Origin: Lunularia cruciata
Lineage: Eukaryota > Streptophyta > Marchantiopsida > Lunulariales > Lunulariaceae
NCBI GenBank assembly: GCA_948567375.1
Contig: OX419760.1
Location: forward strand, 14,508,001 to 14,572,000
DNA: 64,000 nt
Direction of reading: 5' to 3'
In this document: positions 10,989 to 21,726 of the stretch, piece after piece
How the letters are laid out: each line of letters begins with the position of its first letter
Position numbering within the stretch: position 1 is the first letter of the stretch
Program-made: the position numbers and the translations under genes
Notes under the pieces: model-generated
The model's input: only the letters and a program-made list of their open reading frames with translations
What the model was told of the DNA's origin: nothing
Database searches by the model: none

Positions 10989-13900
10989 TATGACAACCCG
11001 GCAAATATCACTTTTGCGGTAATTGGGTAAGTAAAGTTCGTTCCCGTAGAGATACAAGTCAGAAATGTCCAAATACAAAGTCAAACAGTAACATGTAGTT
11101 CTTCTTGGTTGCGTCTTTAATCTCTCAGGTAGAAACCACACCCAAAAGAGAGTAACAAGCATTGACTTGCAGTCTTGTCACAAATTCACACTCCTTAATC
11201 ACAACTCCATCAAATCTTTCCAAACAATCTTGATTGTGATGATTCAGGCTCTCCCGAAAACGGCACTTCATTGCAAAAGTATTTCGCCTCAGAATTGTGT
11301 TCCAGCCCTCCACTGAAGGCACAACTTCCTCGATTGAAATTGCTTCACATCAACTTCGCATTGCACTCACAAATGCAAAATACTACCAACACTACAATTC
11401 CTCTCAGATCTATCAAGGCATTGCTTTGATTGCACTTCACTCAAGATCAAACACACAAAATGAAGATCAAGGCTATGGAATCTAACATCCAACAAGCACA
11501 CTAACTTGCACTTCAAAATTCTTCACACACTCACAAACATAGACACAAAGTTGATACTCAGAATCAAGCTCAAGCGACGAGCACTACTTCACAGCACTTT
11601 GCTTTATCTATTCTCAAAAATTATGAGCACTGAACAACATGATATTGCGAATGCCACTCTTAAATAGTGAAGTAATCGACAGTTCTAACAACTATACCGT
11701 TCTACAACAACTTTTCTAACCTGCAGATCCAAAATGAAAATGCACCTCTTCATATCTGCCTCTTCAAATCTCAAATTGGTTACTTATCCAATCCGATGTC
11801 TACTTCTTCTTCGGCTTTCAAACCCAAACCCGAAGTAACTTTACTTCCTACTACTTTGTCCTCGGGTTTCACATCTTCTACTTCTTCTACCAATTCCAGC
11901 AATTCTCTTTCCTGATCTGAAATTCCACTAGAGGGTGATCTATCTAACTCTTAATCTCCCGACCCACTCTTCTCTAATGTCTCTGATGGCAACTCCAAAG
12001 ACATTTGGACTCCTATGTTATCTACTTTGGGTTTTGCTCTAACATCCTTCCAAAGTTTTGCTAGCTCTATTTTCACTAAGTCTAATCTAATTGAAATGTT
12101 ATCCTCTACCTCTAAAACCTTTCTGTCTACACAAGTTCTTAATTTGATCAACAAGGCATTCATCTTTGTATCTTTCGCTTGTCTGCGCCTCGTCTCCTGC
12201 ACCAACAACTTTAACTCATGCAATCGTGCTTCTTCAATTCAAACGCTGGCTTCTGTACTTAACATTGCATTCACCCTGAGGACTATCTCCTTCAATGGCT
12301 CCAATCTTGTCTCCCTTTCTCGTTCTCGATCTGTAAGCCATTCCTCTCGGTACATTGCCAACTCTGCCTCAAATTCGGCTTTCACCGTTTCCTTCTCCTT
12401 CTCCTTCTGTTCAATCTTCTCTTCCTGATTACGAAGTAACTCTCGCAATCTCTCTTCTTCTCTATACCGTGCAGCCAACTCTCGTTGCCGGAGTTGCTTC
12501 TTCTCCTCCATACTCTCCATCACTCTATCGAGCTCTTGATTCTTTGCTGCTACCCTCGCCATAGCATGGATAAGTTCTACTCTTGAATCAGCAAACTGCT
12601 GCTTCAAGATTTTGTATTCAGCTACCTGTCTCTCTCTTGCTATGTCACTCTTCCTTGCAAGATCCTCTCAATAGCTCACTTCCCTCTTCATGTCTTCAAT
12701 TACCTGACTTCTCTCTACTGCCTCCACTTGCAGTACTTCTCTCTCCTTCTCACCTCGGGTTACACTCCTCTTCAACTTCGAGTTTTCTTCTTCTAATCTC
12801 ACTACCACCTGCAATACAGTCTTTACCTCGGGACAAGTCGACTGCATCTCCTTCTTCTTATGCTCCAACCTCACCAACAATGGGCACACTACCTCTCGTA
12901 GGTACTCCACTCCATCACTGGCAACTACTTCCTCCCGCGGAGTGGTCTCTCTTCCCTCCTTGTGTTCTCCTGATACTCGCCTTCTTCTTTGAAGTCTTCA
13001 TATCGGGATTGATGCCTCACTGCCTGAGCTTTCTTCTACCTCTTCCTTCACTCTACTTGGCCCCGCTTCACACTTCGCTTTACGTTGCGAGCAAACTCCT
13101 TGCTGTACTGCAATCTTCTTTTCCTCTGGCACGGTACTTCATCCTCCAGCGCTGTGTTGTCTTCGGCTTCCAACTTTGCTTGCACTTCTTCTTCGTATTT
13201 GTCAGCCGCTGGCGCCAATGTCATCTCTCCACCTTCTTCACTATCACTGCTTGTATCTCTGCTCTGCAGTGTCAGCTCAGGTTCCTCCTCATGTTCCAAG
13301 TCCTCCGTTTTGAGCTCGGCCTCGGCTTCTGAGTCTTCATCTTCTGACTCAATTACCACCATTCCTTGCCTTGGGTTACTTCTCTGCATCTTCCGAGGTT
13401 TCTTGCTTTCTTTGGCTTCTCCTTGCCGACTCCTCTTCTTTATCGGGGTACTCACTATGACCTCCACGTTCTTCCCTATCTTTGCGTAGTAGTCGTCCGT
13501 GATCCGGATTTGAAGAATGTATTGCTGCTCCTCGACATCGACCTCCTTTTGCACATCAAGATGGAAAGGCAACACCATCCGAGTCCGCTCCGCCAAGTTC
13601 AGCAAATTGAGCCCAAGGTAGAAGTGTGCTGCAAACGGCACAATGTAGTGTGGAGGCGACTTATCCCACAAATTCCACACCATCTGCCTTGTTCTCCCGT
13701 GAAAACACCTCGCCCAATTGATTGGTTCTCCTGCAAACAACTTATGGAAGAACACCGCTTGGTGTTTCATCACATAAGTTGTTCTCTCTGGCTTCAAGAT
13801 CGCCATGAGAGCACTCAAGATCCCTCTCTTCACAAGATCCTTGTAACTCTCAACTTTGTACCCATTCTTTGTTCTTTTTGACGAGAAGGCATCTCTCACC

Positions 13901-14768
13901 TTCTGAGTCTCTTGGGCTATCTCTCCTTTCCCCAAGAACATGGCTCCCTGCTCCGAGCCTGCCTCCTTCTTGAGTACAAGTCTCCAGTCCGACTCTGTCC
14001 AGCGAGCCGGATTTCCTCTCTTCCCTTCTTCCTTGGGTCCATCAAGACACTTACTCTCGATGATTTCTGTCATGAATCTTGGAAAACTTCCATTCCAGTT
14101 CCATGCTAGAAAGGTGATCCAAAGTTGGCTCAAGACTTTGATCCTCGTTATCACATCTAATCTCTGAATCGCATGATTTCTCACTACGAATTTGGAGTTC
14201 TTCTTCCCTCCTCCCATCTCTTCTACTTTCTCACTTTCTCTTGATTTCACTCTTGCGACTTCTTTCTTGCGCACTAACACGAGTCCAACTCTATTTCTCT
14301 TTCCCCAATCACTTGCAAGACGACTCCTCAACGGCAAAGGAAAATTGCTCGACGTTTCGTCGTTGCAGTTTCAATTTTTATAGAGTTGCGCTTCTTCGTC
14401 TTCCGTCACTTTGACTTCCTACCGAGAAATCACACCTCCAACATGCACCTGTCACTGTCAATCAACCTTTGCGCGTATGAGCCGCCTATTTTCAAACGGC
14501 CCCTTCTTGAATTTCTCGCCCCGACAAAAGGTTGTTAGACTGTCTTCGCCTCGGGTTGAGCTCCCCCCGATCCAAAGACAATTTACTTCGGGTTGTATGC
14601 TGACAATGCATTTCCGACTACTTTGCCTTATGACCCGAAGTCACTTTACTTTGGGTTTCATCCCAAAGACTCTTTTCTTTGCCTTCTTCAGCCATATAGG
14701 CGCAATCCGACTTCTCTATACACTTCTTCTCCTTTATTTTGAAAAAAACAAAAAATGTGGGCACCACA
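10989..14768 (-). repeat. 3' LTR of element B (3780 bp)
   Basis: On the minus strand it begins TGTGGTGCCCACATTTTTTG at 14768 and ends ..GGTTGTCATA at 10989, where the other copies end in CACA. It is collinear end to end with 20926-24706, with scattered, mostly transition differences. A TATA box (TATAAAAATTG, about 14372-14382 minus) precedes the coding part by a short distance. Confidence 0.93.
11780..14217 (-). pseudogene. LTR-encoded coiled-coil protein, 3' LTR copy
   Basis: A reading frame of about 810 codons lies wholly inside the LTR, in the element's sense direction. I place the start at 14217 (MGGGKKNSKF), because the equivalent Met is kept in the other LTR (24154) and in the solo LTR (49911, MASKGNNQY). 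Residues 1-240 form a globular domain with VFFHKLFAGEPINWARC and PHYIVPFAAHFYLGLNLL. Residues 250-390 are acidic, Glu/Ser-rich with a basic patch (KKRSRQGEAKESKKPRK). The rest is a long charged coiled coil (EEKKQLRQRELAARYREEER) ending EEEVDIGLDK at 11780. The first 390 residues are open; stops or shifts occur at about 13048, 12668, 12239 and 11951. The N-terminal part faintly recalls the plant transposon-associated domain Transposase_32, which is only a guess. Function unknown. Confidence 0.75.
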
Positions 14769-14781
14769 TACCTCCTCCCTC
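14769..14781 (-). other. polypurine tract of element B
   Basis: The minus strand reads GAGGGAGGAGGTA directly against the 3' LTR start, the expected site of plus-strand priming. Confidence 0.85.
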
Positions 14782-14799
14782 AAATGTGAGCGTCCTTGC

Positions 14800-16247
14800 A
14801 AACATAGACCTTAGATGTTTTAGAAACTTCGGAGTCTATGGTCCAATATCTCTGAACTCTCCACCCGTTTACTCGAGTGGCAAAAGGATTACCTTCCAAG
14901 TCAACGAGCTGCATGGATCCATTTTCGTAAAGATGAAGAACTCAATAGGGACCCATCCATCTCAAATGCAACTTGCCTGGAAAAAATATTCGGTGATTGT
15001 CATATAACAAAACCAAATCCCCTTCTCGTACAGTCATAGGCCTGATTCTCTTATCGTGCCTGACTTTCCTCTGTGCTTGTACTTCTTTCGTGGTTTGCAT
15101 TGCATCATCTCTTTTCTCTTCTAACCACATCAGTTGATGAATCCGAAGATCTTGACTTTCTTCTTCCGACATTTGTTCTTCACACAAAACCTGATATGTC
15201 GGAACTTCAAATTCAATTGGCAGTATGGGATGCAAGCCATATGTCAAGAAGTATGGAGTTTGTTTGGTTGTAATCTTCTCTGTTGTTCAATATGCCCACA
15301 ACGCGGCTGGTAATTTTGTATCCCAGTCATAGGCATAATTGACAGTCACCTTATTCAAAATTTTACAAAGTAACCCATTTGCTTTTTTCGTTAAGCCATT
15401 TGCTTTTCGGTTATAAGGAGTCGTCTTTAACTTTAATCTGAAAGTACTTGGTTAACGCCTCCATTACAGAGTTCAAAAAATGTGTTCCTCGGTCATTGAC
15501 CAATTCCAGAGGACACCCATATCGGGAGATGATGTTTCAAAAGAAGAATTCCGCCACAGTTTCAGCATCATCTCTGCGAGTTGCTTCCGTTTCAACCATC
15601 TTGGTAGCATAGTCAGTTCAAACCAAAATGTATCGCTTTCTTGTGACTCGGGTCACTGGTTGAATGGGACCCACAAAATCAATCCCCCATTTCTCAAATA
15701 GGGCCAAAGGCAAAATTGGTCTCAAAGGCCATTGAGAAGTAGCCGTCGGCTTCCTTGTTCTCTGACAAGCATCACAACTTTGGATATGAGCATGTACATC
15801 TTTGTACATTGTAGGCCACCAATACCCTGCCAAAAGAATTTTCTTTACAGTATTCTTCAGAGCATAGTGTCCTCCCGATGCCTTGGAGTGTAAGAATTCA
15901 ATTACTCCTCCTACTTCATATGACTCCAAGCATCGACGAAGTACTTTGTCTTTGCCCATCTTAAATAAAATGTTGTGTTTAAGCTGGTACGGCCCCATTT
16001 TCTTGAGAAAGACTGCCCGCTGTTTCGGGTCCATCCCCTCAGGACAATGGAGAGTATTCAGATAATTATATTCAGCTGCATACCTCGTACTTTGCATTGC
16101 TGATAAGTGATACAACTCTTCGTCAAGGAACCGATCGTCAATTTCCCACTCCTGGTCTTGAGTTTCTAACCTGGACAGGAAGTCCGCATTCAAATGCGAA
16201 GCTCCCTTCCTTACTTGTACAGTATACGTGAACTCTTGTAATAACAA
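14800..16247 (-). pseudogene. integrase of element B
   Basis: After RNase H the minus strand encodes an HHCC zinc-binding domain (HSKASGGHYALKNT with CDACQRTRKP), the catalytic core with D in WGIDFVGPI and D in LVNDRGTHFLN, and a C-terminal part with VREGDLVLLYDNHR and GKLHLRWMGPY. The family's third catalytic residue normally follows an ANGLAE-like motif. Here that place reads ANGLTKK, so Glu is probably replaced by Lys (15370-15410). The segment 15618-16247 is open. Stops and shifts follow at 15550-15250, and there is another stop after GPY (14942). No chromodomain is seen, as expected for Athila/Tat. The protein would insert the cDNA, but this copy is inactive. Confidence 0.88.
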
Positions 16248-17390
16248 GATCCATCTTGCAATTCATCCCGATAAATCTACCTTCTTGACCAAATGTTGCA
16301 ATGCATAATGGTCCACATAGAAGACAAACTCATACCTCAACAAATAACGACAAAATTTCTTATAGGCATACACCATTCCGAGTGCTTCTCTTTCAATTGT
16401 CAAATAGTTTTTTTCAGAAACTAAAAGTTGTCTGCTGGCATAATACACCGGGTAGTCCTTCTTCTTCTCGTCCTTCTGACTTAAGACGACTCCGATGGCC
16501 ATGGACAAAGTGTCCACATATACATGAAAAGGGACGTCCCAATTTGGGACCCTCATGACTGGTGCTTCAACCAGTTTCTTCTTCAACACCTGGAAAGCTT
16601 CTTCTTGATTTGCTTCCCATAGATAGTCTTCGGATTTCTTCAAAAGCTTTGTAAGTGGTGCAGCAAGCACTGCATAGTTTGACATGAAGCGTCTGTAATA
16701 TCCGACATGTCCCAAGAAGGCTCTCAGCTCCCGGATGTTCTTCGGGGATTCCAAAGCTGCAATTATCTTGACCTTCTTGACATTGACTTCAATACCTCGG
16801 CTTGACACCGGATGCCCCAGAAGAATTCCCTCTTTCATTGCGAAGAAGCATTTCTCCGGGTGTAATGACAAGCCGGCAAAACAACACCTTTCAAACGTTT
16901 GGCAAAGGTAATCTAAATGTACATCTCTTTGCCCAAACACACAAAAGTCATCAATAAAAACTTCCACAAATTTGCGCTAGAAATCTTTGAAGATTGAATT
17001 CATCATCCGCTGGAAAGTAGCGGGAGCATTACACAACCCAAAGGGCATTTGATTGTAAGCAAAAGTGCCCCAATTGGTCGTGAATGTAGTTTTATCCTTG
17101 TCTTCTTCTCAAATGGATACTTGATTGTACCCTGAAAATCCATCGAGAAAACTATAACAAGGATGTCCAGCTACCTGATCTAAAATTGTATTGGTAAAAG
17201 GCAAGGGATGATGATCTTTCCTTGTGACTGCGTTCAACTTCCGAAAGTCTTGGCACACTCGGATCTTCCCTATTTTCTTCTTCGGGACAATGACATTGAG
17301 GGAGAGCCATTCACTGCTTAAGACAGGGAAGATAATTCTGGCCCCTAAGTACTTATCGATTTCATCTTTCACCAAAAGCGAGTACATCGG
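16248..17390 (-). pseudogene. reverse transcriptase-RNase H of element B
   Basis: Minus-strand RT motifs appear in order: KIRVCQDFRKLNAVTRKDHH, FLDGFSGYNQVSI, then MPFG and the catalytic box VFIDDFCVFGQ, and LLGHPVSSRGIEVNVKKVKI. The connection follows (LRAFLGHVGYYRRFMSNYA), then RNase H with VYVDTLSMAIG, YLTIEREALGMVYA and YVDHYALQHL. These copy RNA to DNA and remove the RNA strand. In-frame stops occur after NQVSI (about 17110, TGC to TGA by comparison with A2) and before RKFVEV (about 16980), and one ends 16263. Otherwise the frame from 16967 to 16263 is open and well conserved. Confidence 0.93.
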
Positions 17391-17540
17391 GTTCAGACGG
17401 TATTGTCGCTGCCAAACCGGAACTGCACCTTCAATCGGATCAATCCGGTGTTCTCCGAATTCTCATGGAATACCCGGCATTTGATCAATCGATCAGGCAA
17501 ATACATCCTGGAATTCTATAAACAGGGCAGTGTATCTTGC

Positions 17541-18470
17541 CTACTCCTTCGAAGTAACTGTCTTCGAGATTTTTAAAATTTTTTCTTCAATTAATAAAAC
17601 ATCTTGACAGTCATCGGGGTTGATGACTCCTTCAACATGGCTTACTCGGCTTAACCTGAGGCAAGCGGGCATCAAACCCCCTTCCTCCAAGTCAGGTTCA
17701 CCCGAGGTGAGGTCATATGGATCTTCGTCTTCAACATCCACCTCATAGCATTCCAAGTAATTAACTTGGACTTCGTCTTTGGATTCGTCTGAGGACGAAG
17801 ACAATGAGTCTTTGGATTCGTCCTCCTCTTCTGATGAACTTGTTTCCCCAAGATAGGGAACCTTCATCCAACTCACAGTCACCAGCTTCTGATCTTCAGA
17901 CGAAATGTCCTTGAATCTTAACTTCTGCTGATGCCAATCCACCACAACTTGGGCACTGTACAACCAAGGTCTGCCAATCAACAGAGGGTAACTAGTTTTT
18001 GTCATTGGTCGCAACATGATGTAATTCAACTTGAAGGGTACCCCTCCAATGATTGTGGTAATGTTTGACAGCATGCCCAATGGCCGTCTCCTAGTTTGGT
18101 CTGCAAACTTCAACACTCGGGGTGTTGGTTCAAACGTGTAATACCCAAGTCGATTCGCAGTATCTTTGGTCATGACATTTACACCAGACCCAAAGTCAAT
18201 GGGTATCGATGTGATCATGCACCCTGCAATCTCCGTGTCTACCTCGGGAGATCCCAAATCTTCTTGTTCAATACGATAAATAGCAAGCAGGTCCTTCTTT
18301 GACATCAACCTCACCTTCTTGAGGGCCAAATTTAGCTGTCTCTTGTACAGCTTGTTATCTTCCCACAATTGCTTGAATGTTATGTTGGTATTTGTGGTGG
18401 CCAGATCTGCTATAATATCATATTGGGGAACTCCTCTTTGCTTTCGGCTTTGGGTCCGAAGTCTCTCCAT
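17541..18470 (-). CDS. aspartic protease and flanking Gag-Pol linker of element B
   Basis: This is an open minus-strand frame of 309 codons. The active-site loop is IPIDFGSGVNVM; the D-[LF]-G-[AS] form is normal in Athila/Tat proteases. Then come KFADQTRRRPLGMLSN (flap region), YPLLIGRPWLYS (hydrophobic-hydrophobic-G) and a long acidic, Ser-rich tail leading towards RT. The N-terminal 130 residues are basic, helical linker. The frame overlaps the end of the Gag Lys-rich frame (18418-18834) by 53 bp in another frame. That could be a decay shift or a genuine frameshift junction. The displayed first residue may not be the real start, since pol is normally expressed as a fusion. Confidence 0.85.
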   Translation of the reverse strand: MERLRTQSRKQRGVPQYDIIADLATTNTNITFKQLWEDNKLYKRQLNLALKKVRLMSKKDLLAIYRIEQEDLGSPEVDTEIAGCMITSIPIDFGSGVNVMTKDTANRLGYYTFEPTPRVLKFADQTRRRPLGMLSNITTIIGGVPFKLNYIMLRPMTKTSYPLLIGRPWLYSAQVVVDWHQQKLRFKDISSEDQKLVTVSWMKVPYLGETSSSEEEDESKDSLSSSSDESKDEVQVNYLECYEVDVEDEDPYDLTSGEPDLEEGGLMPACLRLSRVSHVEGVINPDDCQDVLLIEEKILKISKTVTSKE

Positions 18471-20837
18471 GTTCCCACTTGACTTCGGGACGCTTCAAAA
18501 TGGTGACGGGCTTGCTGATGGCCTTGACCCGAGGTTCCTCAGGTTGGCCCACCTCGGCTTGGATCAGACCCTTTACTTCAGATCGGATGTCCGCCGGAAA
18601 AATTGGAGACTTTGTCTTTGTCTCCTCTTCCAAACTCAGTTCCCGAGTCATGAGTAGTGCCTCCTTTAGTTCTTTCCACAAGGCTTTAGCTTTGGCTTTT
18701 GCAAGGATCTTTTCCTCCTTAGCAGAAAGAATTGCTTTTGGGCGCAGTCTCTTCGCCTTTCTCGAAGATGACAAGGTCGTACTCAATTCTTCGGGATCAC
18801 GCTTCTTCTTACTAGAGCGTGTTTCAACCTTCAAAATTTCAAAGTCCGGCCATTCTCCTTCTGAGGCCGGACTCCCTTCTTGAGGTCTTTCTTCCTCAAG
18901 AGTGATACAATTTACATTCGTATCCCCCTTTGGCTAAAGGGCTGCACGCTCAGCGGGGGTCTGTACATACTTTACAGGCGGCTTTGGGTTTGGTGGGTGA
19001 GGACATTGGTTGCCTGTATGCCTCGATCCTTTACAATTTCCGCACAAGGGAACGTATCCAATTGGCCTTCTTGGTTCCGGATAGTTTGGAGACCAATGTC
19101 CCATCGAGCCACAATTATAACAGGCTCCGGGCGCAACATTCTGAGGCCGATTTTGGTTGCTCATCGGTGGTCTTCATGGAGGAGCATTGGGGTTATACTC
19201 CCTCGGTCTAAACCTCGGACCTTGATACAATGTGCTTGCTTGAGGCTGTACTTCCTAAGTTTGGTACACTTCCACTTCGTCCTTGTCTTGATTCCATCCC
19301 GAAACCCAATCAATTTGCTACACCGGGAATGCATTACGAGTATTACATTCTGTGTTGGTGTGGCCGGATTTGCCACATGCGGTGCACCACACATTAGATT
19401 GTCTTAATGCTGGGACCTTTCTTTGGTCATTGGCCCCAATCATCTGGATCTTGAAATCCGAAAACTCCTTAATGAGGGCATCTAGCTTGGTATCCGCCTT
19501 ATGTACACTCTTTGCTGGAGGAGTCACTGGTTTCTTGCCTCCACGTCTTTTGACTCGTCTTGGCTTTGATTCTTCTTCGGATTCCGAAGAAGAGCTCGAA
19601 GACGTAGAGGATTCGTCCAAAGAAGGGGAGGTGCTGCACGAAGCTCTCCTTCTGGGCTTCTTGCCTTTCTTCTCCCAATTTCTCTGGTTACCGGCAGAGT
19701 GAGAGTGGGCCGCTTCATAACGAGCGACATGTTTGAGTACTTTGTCCAGGGAAGTTACATTCTTCTCCCAAGCAAAGATTCGTATCTTTGGTGAAAGGCC
19801 GCACCCAAGGAACCAGGTAATGGCTTGGGCATTGGAGTGACCCACCACCCCCGATTGCTTGGGAACTCGGTTCAGTAGTGCCATGAACAGCTCAGAGTAG
19901 TCTCTCAAATTCCCCTTCTTGCCACGGTCCAAATTGTTGAGTGCCACGAAGACACTCGTATCATAGTCAACTTCCCGGAATTGTTCCAGGAAGTTGTTTC
20001 TCAAGTCTGCCCAGTCCGCTGGTACAAACTCCTTCTGGGTCATATGGGTGTACCAGCTCCGAGGTTTCTTGCGGGGTAGACTTGGGAAAATTCTCAGTCG
20101 ATCCGCCGAGTCATGCTCCTTGTTAGCAAAGGAGATGACTTCAAATTCTTTGATGAAATCATTGGGGTCTTTGTCTTGTTTTGTCCCCTTGTACTTCTGA
20201 TAGGCATGTTGGGTGATAGGCAGCGAAGTCATCGTTCGATGCACTGGGATCGGCTGAGGTAGTGTTGAACTTGACGGAACTGAAGAATTGGCTGGTATTG
20301 ACGCCGTGTTGTCAGCCCAGGGATTCCAATTCGTCAAATTCAAGGTGGGATCTTCTTCGACAATTTCTGCTATGAGGGTGTCGACTTCAACCCAAGTGGA
20401 AGATTCAGGATCAACACCTTTGATTGGTTCTTCAAAATTCCTTTGGGACAACCGAGGAATCGTTTGTAGAAGATGTTGACACTCGTCTTCAGTAAGTATA
20501 CGTGCTGTCTTTTCCAAACAAAGTTCCTCAAGGAAACAACTTCCTTTACAGCTCTAGAGGAAGTTGGTGTACTAAGCCGCAATGCATATGTTTACCCACT
20601 TGATTCTTTCTTCTTCTTGGAAGAAGAGGGAGATGCAAAGTAGCCTTGCCAACCGCCTTTGCATTTCTTGTGGTCAAGTTCTCGTAGGGCTTCTTGCACT
20701 TCGTGAAGGAGTTGAAAATCCAACGCCTCTCATTCAGTTTTGTCAACAATGGATGGGACATTCAGACGTTCTTCTTCTTCACGCTGAAGTGCTCGTCTTC
20801 GAGCCCTCTCTTCCCGTTGTTCTCTCGATGCAGACAT
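18418..20837 (-). pseudogene. gag of element B with three zinc knuckles
   Basis: The start is ATG at 20837 (MSASREQREERARRRALQ), 65 bp inside the primer site, and is conserved in A and Z. The N-terminal arm is a charged helix. A stop at about 20745 and a shift at about 20550 precede the long open part 20517-19318 (399 codons), which holds the capsid-like region (PNDFIKEFEVISFANKEHDS, ADWADLRNNFLEQFREVDYD), an Arg/Ser-rich stretch, and knuckle 1 CTACGKSGHTNTEC. At 18934-19164 lie CYNCGSMGHWSPNY (last Cys to Tyr) and CGNCKGSRHTGNQC. A Lys-rich tail (18418-18834) joins the protease region. Gag packages the RNA genome. Confidence 0.88.
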
Positions 20838-20901
20838 TCATATTGCGTTGATACCCTCTTTCCAATTTGGCTTTGTATTCTTCCACTTCCAAGATTTGTA
20901 T

Positions 20902-20918
20902 CCTCGGTAGCGGCGCCA
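20902..20918 (-). other. primer binding site of element B (tRNA-Asp type)
   Basis: The minus strand reads TGGCGCCGCTACCGAGG, 7 bp inside the LTR. The plant tRNA-Asp(GTC) 3' end is complementary to TGGCGCCGTTGCCGGGG, with three mismatches here. tRNA-Asp priming is typical of Athila/Tat-like elements. Confidence 0.85.
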
Positions 20919-21726
20919 AAAATCATGTGACAACCTAACAAATATCACTTTTGCGGTAATCGGGTAAGTAAAGTTTGTTCCCGTAGAGATACGAGTCAGA
21001 AATGTCCAAATACAAAGTGAAACAGTAACATGTAGTTCTTCTTGGTTGCGTCTTTAATCTCTCAGGTAGAAACCACACCCAAAAGAGAGTAACAAGCACT
21101 GACTCGCAATCTTGTCACAAATTTCACACTCCTTAATTACAACTCCATCAAATCTTTCCAAACAATCTTGATTGTGATGATTCAAGCTCTCCCAAAAATG
21201 GCACTTCACTGCAAAAAGATTTTGCCTCAGAATTGTGTTCCACCCCTCCACTGAAGGCACAACTTCCTCGATCAAAATTGCTTCACATTAACTTTGCACT
21301 GCACTCCCAAATGCAAAATACTACCAACACTACAATTCCTCTCAGATCTGTCAAGGCATTGCTCCGATTGCACTTCACTTAGGATCAAACACACAGAATG
21401 AAGATCAAGGCTGTGGAATCCAACATCCAACAAGCACACTGACTTGCACTTCAAAATTCTTCACACACTCACAAACATAGACACAAAGTTGATACTCGAA
21501 ATCAAGCTCAAGCAACGAGCACTACTTCACAGCACTTTGCTTTATCTATTCTCAAAAATTATGAGCACTGAACAACATGATACTGCGAATGCCACTCTTA
21601 AATAGTGAAGCAATCAACAGTTCTAACAATTATACGGTTCTACAACAACTGTTCTAACTTGCAGATCCAAAATGATAATGCACCTCTTCATATCTGCCTC
21701 TTCAAATCTCAAATTGGTTACTAACC

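Noticed and set aside
12583-13332. 249-codon plus-strand frame within B's 3' LTR
   Set aside because: It is antisense to the LTR coiled-coil gene, with Leu/Ser/Pro-rich composition typical of the reverse of Glu/Lys codons.
14411-15007. 198-codon plus-strand frame
   Set aside because: It spans the LTR boundary and antisense integrase end and has no domain. The element reads on the minus strand.
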